This document shows positions 9,168 through 16,765 of a stretch of 64,000 bases of DNA, piece after piece. A program made the position numbers and the translations under genes. Every line of letters starts with the position of its first letter. Position 1 is the first letter of the stretch. The notes beneath the pieces were generated by a model. That model did not search any database. It was not told the DNA's origin and worked only from the letters and a program-made list of their open reading frames with translations. The DNA comes from Caldilineaceae bacterium (GTDB lineage Bacteria; Chloroflexota; Anaerolineae; Caldilineales; Caldilineaceae), in the NCBI GenBank assembly GCA_022842065.1, contig JALHQH010000042.1, positions 1-64,000 of the forward strand. The letters are read 5' to 3'.

Positions 9168-9504
9168 ACTGAATGGATGGGGGTGGCTTTGGTTAGCCGG
9201 CGTGTTACTGCTCGCCGGTTGCCGCGGGCTGACCAGCTCCCCTGCCGATGGGGCACCGCAGCCCATGTATCTGGCGCGCATTCACTTCGCCTCGCTGGCT
9301 GAGCGTGATCAGCTGGCGAGCGAATTGGATGTGTGGGAAGTTCATCACCAAGAGCAGTATTTGATTGCCCGGCTTGATGCTGGGAGCTATCTGACGTTAG
9401 CGTTTACTGGCTGGCGCATCAGCCTCGAATGTGCGCAGATGCGCCAGCTTCAGTCAGCCCTCAATCTCCAGGAAACCACTTTGCAGCAGATCTGCCCCTT
9501 GTAA
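9145..9504 (+). CDS. Small lipoprotein resembling the M14 carboxypeptidase pro-region
   Basis: 119-aa predicted lipoprotein. A basic N-terminus, hydrophobic core and LLAGC lipobox place the acylated cysteine at residue 26. The mature part aligns by eye with residues about 70-140 of the neighbouring carboxypeptidase: RIHF versus RIFF, then a spaced match including E-DV-E, a Tyr, G(W/Y)R and QL-SAL. It has no catalytic domain. ATG 9145 has GGAG 8 bp upstream and lies inside the end of the peptidase gene; the frame is open from 9088. If pro-regions of this enzyme inhibit it, this could be a membrane-held inhibitor or chaperone, but that is inference. Its 3' end overlaps the convergent LysR gene by 51 bp. 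Confidence 0.7.
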   Translation: MGWRLHSKLNGWGWLWLAGVLLLAGCRGLTSSPADGAPQPMYLARIHFASLAERDQLASELDVWEVHHQEQYLIARLDAGSYLTLAFTGWRISLECAQMRQLQSALNLQETTLQQICPL

Positions 9505-10368
9505 GATCGCCAGGAAGGCAGACTCTGCGGCGGTGGGCTGGCGGTGGCGACGGCGGACAATCCCCATCACGCGCGCCGGCATCCACGGCAAGTGCAGCAG
9601 ATGTAAACGCCCTTCTCGCACCTCTTGCCCAACCGCCATTGCCGGCACAATCGCTACCCCCAGGTCGATCTCCGCATACCGTTTCAACACCTCAATACTC
9701 CCCAACGCCGTGATTTGCGGCGCGCGCCCCGTCTGGAGAAAAAGTAGATCCAGCAAGCTGCGGCTGGTGGTGCCTTGCTCTAATAACAATAGCTGATGAT
9801 CGGCCAACTCGGCCAGTGTCACTTCTGCCTGGGCAGCTAATGGATGATGGGGGCTACAAACTGCCACCTCACGCCGTTCACAGAGCACTTCACTCTCCAA
9901 ACCTGGCTCGAAGACGGGCAGGGTCACAATGCCAAAGTCAATCGTCCCGGCGCGCAATAGATCAACCACCTCAGATGATGGTCGATTGGTCAAGTGAATG
10001 GCCACCTGTGGGTAGCGCTGCCGGAAAGTTTGCACCACGGCGGGCAGCAGGTAAAGTGCAACGGTATCACTGGTGCCAATCTGCAATTTACCACTGGTCA
10101 GCGTATTCAACGCTACCAACGCTGCTTGCATCTGTTCCAGGTGTAGGAAGAGTTGCTCGGCGTGCTGACGCACAATTTGACCGGCAGCGGTAATCGTCAC
10201 CCGGCGGCCGCGCCGCTCAAAGAGCTGTTCAGCCAGATCCGCTTCCAATGCTCTAATTTGTTGGCTCAACGCCGGTTGGGTCAAATGTAATGCTGCCGCT
10301 GCCTTGGTAAAGCTCCCCACCTGTGCGATGGTCACCAACGCGCGTAGCTGCGCAATTTCCATAAGCAT
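9454..10368 (-). CDS. LysR-family transcriptional regulator
   Basis: 304-aa DNA-binding regulator. The N-terminal winged helix-turn-helix is typical (GSFTKAAAALHLTQPALSQQ, residues about 18-37) and is followed by a linker helix and a substrate-binding-fold effector domain from about residue 92. The domain order and length match CbbR/CysL-like members. It is transcribed away from purA across a 176-bp spacer with a clear extended -10 element on its own strand. The effector and targets are unknown; LysR proteins often act on the divergent gene, but purA would be an unusual target. ATG 10368 or the second Met two codons later could be the start. The 3' end overlaps the small lipoprotein gene. Confidence 0.9.
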   Translation of the reverse strand: MLMEIAQLRALVTIAQVGSFTKAAAALHLTQPALSQQIRALEADLAEQLFERRGRRVTITAAGQIVRQHAEQLFLHLEQMQAALVALNTLTSGKLQIGTSDTVALYLLPAVVQTFRQRYPQVAIHLTNRPSSEVVDLLRAGTIDFGIVTLPVFEPGLESEVLCERREVAVCSPHHPLAAQAEVTLAELADHQLLLLEQGTTSRSLLDLLFLQTGRAPQITALGSIEVLKRYAEIDLGVAIVPAMAVGQEVREGRLHLLHLPWMPARVMGIVRRRHRQPTAAESAFLAILQGADLLQSGFLEIEG

Positions 10369-10401
10369 TCCTTATCAAACCCATAACAAACATGCGCTGG
10401 C

Positions 10402-10410
10402 ATTATAACA
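10402..10410 (-). promoter_or_regulatory. Extended -10 promoter of the LysR gene
   Basis: Read on the minus strand the sequence is TGTTATAAT, a perfect TATAAT with the TG of an extended -10. It lies 33 nt before the LysR ATG, giving a short leader. No convincing -35 is present. Confidence 0.5.
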
Positions 10411-10544
10411 TGGATGGGCGTACGCTGTAGCTGTCGATCAGGTAATAAATCAACCAGTTCCCGCTTGCCAGGGCTCCGGTGATCCCGGCCGAGCGAGTTC
10501 CAGAGGTTACGCAGCAACAGGTTAGCAGAAATAAGGAGCGAACA

Positions 10545-11822
10545 ATGACAGCAACCGCAGTCGTCGGGGCCAATTGGGGTGATGAAGGTAAGGGCAAGAT
10601 GGTCGATTATCTGGCGGCGCGTGCCGATGTGGTGGTGCGCTTTCAAGGCGGCAATAATGCCGGCCACACGATCATCAACGAGTTTGGGCGCTTTGTGGTC
10701 CACACGTTGCCGTCGGGCGTCTTCTATCCCGAAGTGGTCAACGTGATTGGGCCGGGCGTCGCGCTTAATCTGGGCTCCCTGGGGAAAGAGTTGGCAATGC
10801 TCGCCGCACAAGGGGTGCCTACACCCCAGCTCAAGATTGCTGAGCGGGCACAGGTGATCCTGCCCTATCACCAACTGCTTGATGTTTACGAAGAAGAACG
10901 GCTCGGCGCGCGCCACTTCGGCTCCACGCGCCAAGGGATCGCCCCCTTCTATGCCGACAAATATCTCAAAGTGGGCATACAGGTTGCCGATCTCGCCACG
11001 CCCACGCGGCTCACCGACCGTATAACCCAATCACTTGAGAGCAAGAATGCCCTTTTCACGCATCTCTATCAGCGCCCCATAATCGCAGTCGAAACCATGG
11101 TTGAAAGCATTCTCGCCGATGCGGCAGCGATTGCCCCCTTTGTCTGTGACACCACTACATTTCTACACGAAGCGCTGAAAGCGGGCAAACAACTTCTGCT
11201 CGAAGGACAGTTGGGCGCGCTGCGTGATCCTGATCACGGCATCTATCCCTACCCGACCTCATCGTCGCCACTGGCCGGCTTTGCCACCGTGGGCGCAGGG
11301 GTCCCACCCCAGTCGATCACGCAGATCATTGCCGTGACCAAAGCCTATTCAAGTTGTGTGGGGACTGGGCCCTTTGTCACCGAGTTGGCGGGAGAGACGG
11401 CAGAAGAATTGCGTAAACGGGGTGGCGACCGCGGCGAATATGGCGCTACCACCGGTCGCCCGCGTCGCGTTGGCTGGTTTGATGCAGTGGCAACGCGCTA
11501 TGGTTGCATGGTGCAAGGGGCAACCGGCGTGGCGCTGACCAACCTTGATGTGTTAAGCTATCTGGAGGAGATTCCCGTCTGCGTAGCTTATCAGATCGAT
11601 GGCGCGACCACGAAAACATTTCCCACCACGGCACGGTTGGAACGGGCAACGCCGGTCTTTACCACGCTGCCCGGCTGGTCAACTGACATTACCAAAGTTC
11701 GTAGCTATGCAGATCTGCCCACCAACGCCCAACGCTACATCGAAACCATTGAAACTCTGATCGACGTGCCAATTCAATACATCTCCGTGGGGCCAGAACG
11801 TCACGCGCTGATTGTACGGTAA
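10545..11822 (+). CDS. purA: Adenylosuccinate synthetase
   Basis: Catalyses GTP-dependent joining of IMP and aspartate, the first committed step from IMP to AMP. The 425-aa length is normal for the family. The N-terminal signature GANWGDEGKGK spans residues 8-18, with the catalytic Asp13, and GGNNAGH with the catalytic His follows. Downstream VTKAYSSCVGTGPFVTEL and GATTGRPRRVGWFD match the IMP-binding and GTP-binding blocks. AAGGAG at 10533-10538 fixes the ATG at 10545, although the frame is open from 10479. No other pur gene is adjacent. It is followed by a strong inverted repeat, consistent with a single-gene transcript. Confidence 0.96.
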   Translation: MTATAVVGANWGDEGKGKMVDYLAARADVVVRFQGGNNAGHTIINEFGRFVVHTLPSGVFYPEVVNVIGPGVALNLGSLGKELAMLAAQGVPTPQLKIAERAQVILPYHQLLDVYEEERLGARHFGSTRQGIAPFYADKYLKVGIQVADLATPTRLTDRITQSLESKNALFTHLYQRPIIAVETMVESILADAAAIAPFVCDTTTFLHEALKAGKQLLLEGQLGALRDPDHGIYPYPTSSSPLAGFATVGAGVPPQSITQIIAVTKAYSSCVGTGPFVTELAGETAEELRKRGGDRGEYGATTGRPRRVGWFDAVATRYGCMVQGATGVALTNLDVLSYLEEIPVCVAYQIDGATTKTFPTTARLERATPVFTTLPGWSTDITKVRSYADLPTNAQRYIETIETLIDVPIQYISVGPERHALIVR

Positions 11823-11831
11823 ATAGAGGAT

Positions 11832-11905
11832 GCGTGAAACGTAAAACGTAAAACGTAAAACGTGAAATGTGGCGAAATTCACGCATTACGTTTTACGTTT
11901 CACGC
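11832..11905. terminator. Inverted repeat between convergent purA and sugar kinase genes
   Basis: Arms of 19 bp at 11832-11850 and 11887-11905 (GCGTGAAACGTAAAACGTA and its complement). The left arm continues as tandem CGTAAAA units. It fills the 84-bp gap between two converging genes and probably acts as a bidirectional terminator. Confidence 0.7.
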
Positions 11906-11906
11906 T

Positions 11907-13316
11907 TCACGCCCTCAACTTAGCCACCGCCTGCACCAGCGCATCCTCCCCCCCCACATTGCCGGGAAAGACGACATAGGTCAAGCCGGGTTGGCGACAT
12001 TCAGCACCCAGTTCCCACAGGGGAATACCGGGCAGAATCTGGCCACGGACAATAGCACGCTTTACACCAAGGGCCTTGGTTGCCAGATCGCTGGAGGTAA
12101 CGCCACCCTTGGCAATCAAGTAACGCGGGCGGACGCTGAGCCCTTGGACAATCGCGACCAAACTGGCCGAAACATGTTGGCCGATGAGCAGACTTTGCTC
12201 CGCATTGCCCCCAGTAACCAGCACGCGGCTGGTGTAGATCACCACATCCCGGCCGCCGCGCAAGGCCAGATCCGCGGCGGCAATCGTGCGGGCGATTTCG
12301 TCCCCTTGTTCGGCAGTGTTGAGCAGGCGATCCACCTGCACTTCCAGCGCCGTCAACGATCCTTCTGCCAGCAAGGTATTGAGTTGGGCCGAAGATTTGG
12401 GCACGTAAGAGCCGACGACGACCAAACCACCAGCCCCCTCAAGAGTAAGATCGGCGGCAACCAATGGTGACTTGGGAGCAAGACCGGCGCGCACCTGAAC
12501 AAAGGTCGCCGCGGTGCGATAGAGGAAATGTTTACCCTGGGCTTCCGCCAGCAACAGCCCAGCCACAAAAACTTCCATATCGCGTGTCGTCGCACAGTTA
12601 ATGATGCAGACCGCTCCGCTAGGCAGGCCAAGTAATTTGGCCGCGACCGCATCAGGCCCACCTACGCGTAGGTCAGTGAGGGTAATCGAGGCCACTGTTT
12701 CCTGCTTGACCCGCCCATCAGTTTTCTCTTCGACCCAAGCGCGCAGGTCAGAGTTTTGATAGCCAAAGGCAGCATCTTTGGCAAAGGGCGTCGCCGCGGC
12801 CGGCACCAGTTGATCCCCTTCGGCCACATAGTGGATATCGTTGATGGTAAGGCGCCCCCCCTCCAAGAAGAAAGGGATGATCAACGTCGCATCAACCTGG
12901 TGGCCCAAGGCGGTGGCCAATGCATCCGTTTCACCAGGATAGTGGCCGCGCAAGGTCGAGTCACTGCGGCTGACCACGGCAAAATCAGTGCCGGTGGCTT
13001 GGGCAGCAGCCAGTAGATTGCGGCCAATTTCCGCGTTAAGCGCCTGTGCGGCGGGCAAGGGCAAACTGCGCGAGTTGGTCAGAATATAGAAGATCGGGGT
13101 GCCGCGCACAAACTCAGCCTGCAGAGTGGCGACCGCCCATTCGGTAAGGACAGGCAGATCATAGACCGTCTGCGTGCCGGTGGGGTCGTCATCCAAGACA
13201 ACCAACGTGCGGGCGCTTGTCGCCAATTGCTGTTGAATCGTGGGCAACAAACTTTGGGGCCAGGGTGGTGGCAAGGTTGCCAGGAGTGCAGCTTGGTTCA
13301 CAACTTCGGTTGACAT
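11907..13316 (-). CDS. Four-carbon acid sugar kinase family protein (DUF1537/OtnK-like)
   Basis: 469-residue member of the two-domain DUF1537 kinase family, whose characterised members phosphorylate D-threonate, D-erythronate or related sugar acids with ATP. The N-terminal substrate domain begins VVLDDDPTGTQTVYDLPVLT and carries SRSDSTLRGHYPGETDA; the C-terminal nucleotide domain has GGRDVVIYTSR, KGGVTSSDLATKALG and a final VVFPGNVGGEDAL. These are the family's usual landmarks. The frame runs from 13478, but the ATG at 13316 starts where family similarity starts; no strong ribosome site precedes it. Usual partners (PdxA2, aldolase) are absent, so the substrate is open. It converges on purA. 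Confidence 0.85.
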   Translation of the reverse strand: MSTEVVNQAALLATLPPPWPQSLLPTIQQQLATSARTLVVLDDDPTGTQTVYDLPVLTEWAVATLQAEFVRGTPIFYILTNSRSLPLPAAQALNAEIGRNLLAAAQATGTDFAVVSRSDSTLRGHYPGETDALATALGHQVDATLIIPFFLEGGRLTINDIHYVAEGDQLVPAAATPFAKDAAFGYQNSDLRAWVEEKTDGRVKQETVASITLTDLRVGGPDAVAAKLLGLPSGAVCIINCATTRDMEVFVAGLLLAEAQGKHFLYRTAATFVQVRAGLAPKSPLVAADLTLEGAGGLVVVGSYVPKSSAQLNTLLAEGSLTALEVQVDRLLNTAEQGDEIARTIAAADLALRGGRDVVIYTSRVLVTGGNAEQSLLIGQHVSASLVAIVQGLSVRPRYLIAKGGVTSSDLATKALGVKRAIVRGQILPGIPLWELGAECRQPGLTYVVFPGNVGGEDALVQAVAKLRA

Positions 13317-13478
13317 AAGTTCATTTCCGGTGATCTTGAAATAGGGAAGGCACATTGCTAATTGACTGCCAGTGTAGCACAAAATGAAGTGACAACCAAT
13401 CGCTCGCAGTCGGCTGATCCCCGCTGCGACAGCTACTCGTTGCGAGCTGCCAGTTGATGGAGATACTGGCCAACACAA

Positions 13479-13507
13479 TTGCGTCGATCAATCGTCAAGG
13501 ATACAAT
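13479..13507 (+). promoter_or_regulatory. Sigma-70-type promoter for the GNAT gene
   Basis: TTGCGT at 13479-13484 and TACAAT at 13502-13507 are separated by exactly 17 bp. The start point would be near 13514, giving a leader of about 12 nt that is almost all ribosome binding site (AAGGAG at 13515-13520). Confidence 0.6.
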
Positions 13508-13525
13508 GGCAGCAAAGGAGATGTT

Positions 13526-14002
13526 ATGATTAAATTGATACCGATGTCAACGACTGAATATGAGGAATACCTGGCCCGTACCATCCCCGAATATGCCGAT
13601 GAGAAGGTTAAAGCAGGCAACTGGAGCAGTACGGAAGCATTACAAAAAGCACAGGAGAGTTACCAGCAGTTGTTGCCCGACGGGGTGGCAACGCCTAATC
13701 AATATCTCTATACTATTCAGGAGACAGCAACCGGCAAGGCCGTGGGCCTGATCTGGATGGCGGTCATCCAGCAACCAGATAAAAAGACCGGCTTCATTTA
13801 CGATCTCTATATCGAAGAAGCGGCGCGTCAACGCGGTTATGGGGGCGGGGCGATGTTAGCGCTGGAAGACGAAGCGCGTGCGGTCGGCGTCGAGAAGTTA
13901 GCCCTGCACGTCTTTGGCCACAACCACGTCGCACAGGCACTTTATACAAAACTTGGCTACGAAATCACTAACCTCAACATGGCCAAATCACTCACCAGTT
14001 GA
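13526..14002 (+). CDS. GNAT-family N-acetyltransferase
   Basis: 158-aa acetyl-CoA-dependent acyltransferase. The acetyl-CoA loop is seen as RQRGYGGGAMLALEDEA, preceded by the strand IYDLYIEEAA and followed by ALHVFGHNHVAQALYTKLGYE, the classic C-terminal GNAT pattern. The first 70 residues are helical and acidic and do not identify a substrate. AAGGAG 5 bp before ATG 13526 and a good promoter fix the start; the frame is open from 13454. Its stop overlaps the convergent XdhC-like gene by 11 bp, so no terminator separates them. Confidence 0.88.
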   Translation: MIKLIPMSTTEYEEYLARTIPEYADEKVKAGNWSSTEALQKAQESYQQLLPDGVATPNQYLYTIQETATGKAVGLIWMAVIQQPDKKTGFIYDLYIEEAARQRGYGGGAMLALEDEARAVGVEKLALHVFGHNHVAQALYTKLGYEITNLNMAKSLTS

Positions 14003-14306
14003 GTGGCTCGACAAAGACTTCAATGTTGCCACCACAGGCTAGCCCGACGCTAATCGCCAATTCGTCGGCGATGCCATATTCAACCAGTTTGGGTTGGCCG
14101 GTTTTTAAGACAGCCAATGCCTCCTGCACCACCGCCCCCTCTACGCAGCCGCCGCTGACCGACCCGGCCATTTCCCCCTGTGCCGAGATCGCCATCTTTG
14201 CCCCCAACGGGCGCGGGGCAGAGCCATAAACTTTGACAACCGTCGCCAGTGCCACGGCCTTTCCTTCGCTGCGCCAACGGTCAATGTCAGCTAATACTTC
14301 ACGCAT
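13992..14306 (-). CDS. XdhC/CoxI N-terminal-domain protein
   Basis: 104-aa stand-alone version of the XdhC/CoxI N-terminal domain. Full XdhC proteins, which carry sulphurated molybdenum cofactor to xanthine dehydrogenase-type enzymes, have this domain followed by a Rossmann domain that is missing here. The landmarks are GSAPRPLGAKMAI, GSVSGGCVEG and the cysteine-bearing GLACGG near the end. AAGGAG precedes the ATG. It sits at the far end of the cox locus in the same orientation, so a role in maturing the coxSLM enzyme is likely. A partner with the Rossmann half was not found in the window, so the protein is either sufficient alone or works with a distant gene. Confidence 0.8.
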   Translation of the reverse strand: MREVLADIDRWRSEGKAVALATVVKVYGSAPRPLGAKMAISAQGEMAGSVSGGCVEGAVVQEALAVLKTGQPKLVEYGIADELAISVGLACGGNIEVFVEPLNW

Positions 14307-14359
14307 GATGCGCTCCTTGATTGGTTACGGTACAACCTCACCTGATGATCCGCGTTACC

Positions 14360-14403
14360 TAAATCCGCGTCTATACACCGCCGACTGTATAGACGCGGAT
14401 TTA
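14360..14403. terminator. 18-bp perfect hairpin between Uma2 gene and XdhC-like gene
   Basis: Arms at 14360-14377 and 14386-14403 with an 8-base loop. The right arm contains TGTATAGACGCGGAT, a 15-mer also found in the hairpin at 21326-21407, so this is a dispersed repeat as well as a likely terminator for the upstream minus-strand genes. Confidence 0.7.
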
Positions 14404-14432
14404 AGTGGCGCAGATTTGGGTGGCGCGGAACT

Positions 14433-15203
14433 TTATTGGTCATTGCGTAGAAAATCGAGTTGGGTCGCAATGGCCGTTGCGCGAAAAGTCGCTTCGGCAC
14501 GCACCGCTGAGGGGTGGATGATCGTATCAGGATCGGGCACCACTTCCTGGCCGGTACGGGCGTTGGTCACCACGATGCCATCACCGGTGGCGGTTGGTGC
14601 AAACAGCAATCTGGTGACGGCGCTAGCAATCCGCCCTCGTTCATCCGGTACGATGGGCTGATAGCCGCCATTCACCAGAGTATAACCCAGCACACGATAG
14701 TTGATCTGATCACTATCGACCCGCTCGCTACTGTCGACAATAAAATATTCGCGCACGCCCCCCTGGGCATAGATGGCCACTTTCTCATGCAGATCGAGGG
14801 TCGCCAAGCGCGGGGAAGTGACCTCCAAGACAAAACCTGGGCGCTTGCCTTCTGCCGCCACATCAAAGGTGACACGACTGCTATCTTGGGTATCGACCCC
14901 GCTCACCACCGCCAGATCAGGGGCGGGTTGGGAAAGATCAGGTTGCTCCCACAGCAGTTTCACGCCACCGATCACCGCCACCACTGGGTTGACACGGTAG
15001 TGATGACGCAAAATGGCATAGAGCCGGGCGACATCGGCGTCATGGCGCGGGCCGTGGTTAAAAACATCATGCTCCTGTGGATCAAGAAAATCCTGGGGGG
15101 TCAGCGGATCGTAGCCATAGGTCGGCTGCGCGGTCTTGTCATAGTCAATCAGTTGGCGACGACCGTAGTAGTATTGGTCATCGGTGAGTGTGGTAAATGA
15201 CAT
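14433..15203 (-). CDS. Uma2-family PD-(D/E)XK protein
   Basis: 256-aa member of the Uma2/DUF820 family, a predicted restriction-endonuclease-like fold expanded in cyanobacteria and Chloroflexota with no settled function. The core can be read: QPAPDLAVVSG (acidic metal ligand), GFVLEVTSP (Glu of the E-x-K-like region) and REYFIVDSS. The second, shorter Uma2 gene at 20169 is a distant relative. ATG 15203 begins MSFTTLTDDQYY; the frame is open from 15257. It lies between coxE and the XdhC-like gene, in the same direction, and looks like an insertion into that order. Confidence 0.8.
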   Translation of the reverse strand: MSFTTLTDDQYYYGRRQLIDYDKTAQPTYGYDPLTPQDFLDPQEHDVFNHGPRHDADVARLYAILRHHYRVNPVVAVIGGVKLLWEQPDLSQPAPDLAVVSGVDTQDSSRVTFDVAAEGKRPGFVLEVTSPRLATLDLHEKVAIYAQGGVREYFIVDSSERVDSDQINYRVLGYTLVNGGYQPIVPDERGRIASAVTRLLFAPTATGDGIVVTNARTGQEVVPDPDTIIHPSAVRAEATFRATAIATQLDFLRNDQ

Positions 15204-15287
15204 TGATAGAAACCTTGTTATCGGCCGAGGACGCAGAGCGTCCAACCGGCATTCCACCGGAGACCGGTGGAACGAGTAAACGAGTAA

Positions 15288-16442
15288 TTAACGATTAGCC
15301 AGCACTTTCGCCAACTGCTCCAGACTGACCAAATTGTGAACCGGCAAAAAATCGTCCACATGGGGCAGGGCGGCTTGAATCCCCCGCACGAGGGGCTGGT
15401 ATTCGGGGGCACCGAGCAGCGGGTTGAGCCAGATCAAACGGTGGCAGGAACGGTGCAGCCGGTCCATCTCGCTACCAAGCAGTGCAATATCGCCCCGGTC
15501 CCAGCCATCGCTGATGATCAGTACAATCGCCCCTTGGCCCAGGACACGGCGCGCCCACAAGTAGTTGAAATTTTTGATCGCCTCGCCAATCCGCGTCCCG
15601 CCGGCCCAATCATGGACCACGGCACTGGCCTCGCGCAGCGCTTCATCCACATTGCGCCGCCGCAGTTGATGGGTGATGCGGGTGAGCCGCGTGCTGAAGA
15701 CAAAGGACTCAACGCGATCTAGGCGGCTGCTGACGATGTAGATAAACTGGAGCAAAAGCCGTGAATAGCGCGCCATCGAGCCGCTAATATCGCAGAGCAA
15801 TACCACCGGGCGGCGCTTGTACTTACGCGCCTTGAAGGCGAGATCGAGCATTTCCCCGCCATGACGCAGGTTCCGCCGCAAGGTCCGCCGTGGATCAATC
15901 AACCCACCGTGGGGCGCTTGCACCCGTCGCCGCGTGCGTCGCGGTTCAAGCTGCCAATGGATTTGGCTCATCAGGCGCTGGACCGCGGCCAGTTCATATT
16001 CATCAAGGCGGGCAAAATCCTTTTGGCGCAGGATCTCTTGATCACTGTAGACAAGCACCTGCTCTTCTTCGGCGCTTTCCTCACCCGGTGTGTCGCTGCT
16101 GGCGGTCGGTTGGTCACGATAAAGTTCAACCTCTTTTTGATCAGGCTGGTTCAAGAGGTTGCCAGGGTTAAGGATGCTCAGCTCGCCTTCACCGCGTGCT
16201 TGCCAAAAGAGATCAAAGGCTTGGTCAAAGAGCGTCAGATCTTCGCGGCGGTTGATCAGCACAGCGCGGGCGCTGTTTTTAAAGTCCGTGCGCCGCCCAA
16301 TCTCCACATAATTGAGGCTGTCAACCAGATCGACCAGTTGCGTGGGGGTCACCTCAATACCGAGACCGCGCAGCAGCCGGGCAAAGAGCACACAGTTACG
16401 CAGGAGTTGGCCGCTAGTAACAGCTTGTGTCCCCTCACTCAC
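15288..16442 (-). CDS. coxE: CoxE-like von Willebrand factor A protein
   Basis: 384-aa cytoplasmic VWA protein that works with the MoxR-type ATPase CoxD in maturing the metal centre of CO dehydrogenase-type enzymes. An intact MIDAS motif, D-x-S-x-S, is at residues 218-222 (CDISGSM); GGTRIGEAI and IISDGWDRGD supply the other metal-site elements. The N-terminal half has a helical region, an acidic linker (about 115-135) and an Arg-rich stretch (168-195). It starts with GTG that overlaps the stop of the upstream small ORF (GTGA). Its usual partner coxD is 2.8 kb upstream, separated by the DUF262/ATPase cassette. Confidence 0.85.
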   Translation of the reverse strand: MSEGTQAVTSGQLLRNCVLFARLLRGLGIEVTPTQLVDLVDSLNYVEIGRRTDFKNSARAVLINRREDLTLFDQAFDLFWQARGEGELSILNPGNLLNQPDQKEVELYRDQPTASSDTPGEESAEEEQVLVYSDQEILRQKDFARLDEYELAAVQRLMSQIHWQLEPRRTRRRVQAPHGGLIDPRRTLRRNLRHGGEMLDLAFKARKYKRRPVVLLCDISGSMARYSRLLLQFIYIVSSRLDRVESFVFSTRLTRITHQLRRRNVDEALREASAVVHDWAGGTRIGEAIKNFNYLWARRVLGQGAIVLIISDGWDRGDIALLGSEMDRLHRSCHRLIWLNPLLGAPEYQPLVRGIQAALPHVDDFLPVHNLVSLEQLAKVLANR

Positions 16443-16765
16443 AGATCTAACCTTTTCGTTGTGTCTTTTTTGCCTATAAATGTTCCATCAAGTGCTGCCT
16501 CACCTATGTGGTTTCCGGTGTGATCAAAAATCTCAAGATGTGCAGATGGACCATAGTGCAAGCTGTCTACATACCAGTAGTTTTCTGTAGTTTGCTCTAA
16601 ATAAACCCGCCGCCCTTTTTTAATATATGTAGTCGCTCGAAAACGGCCATTATATTGATTAAACAAGCTAAGTAACGTATAAAACTGCTTAAAAGAGTCC
16701 ACAAGAACGCTACGTTCATGTAGCTGTTCATGAAACGAGCACTCATTAATGAAGACTTGAATCAT
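16439..16765 (-). CDS. Small protein of unknown function, third gene of the DUF262/ATPase cassette
   Basis: 108-aa protein that I do not recognise. It begins MIQVFINECSFHEQL and has several aromatic and basic residues in the middle (TYIKKGRRVYLEQ) and a short charged C-terminus; no membrane segment or known catalytic motif is seen. Its start overlaps the ATPase stop by 4 bp and its stop overlaps the coxE GTG by 4 bp, so it is coupled on both sides. It could be a truncated copy of a longer third component left when the cassette joined coxE, or a complete accessory protein. Its AT-rich codon use matches the ATPase and DUF262 genes, not coxE. Confidence 0.7.
   Translation of the reverse strand: MIQVFINECSFHEQLHERSVLVDSFKQFYTLLSLFNQYNGRFRATTYIKKGRRVYLEQTTENYWYVDSLHYGPSAHLEIFDHTGNHIGEAALDGTFIGKKDTTKRLDL

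Noticed and set aside
10332..11030. 232-aa minus-strand ORF over purA
   Set aside because: It lies antisense to a clear purA and has no family features; a shadow of GC-rich codon use.
11862..12470. 202-aa plus-strand ORF over the sugar kinase
   Set aside because: Antisense to a DUF1537 kinase with intact landmarks; starts within an inverted repeat.
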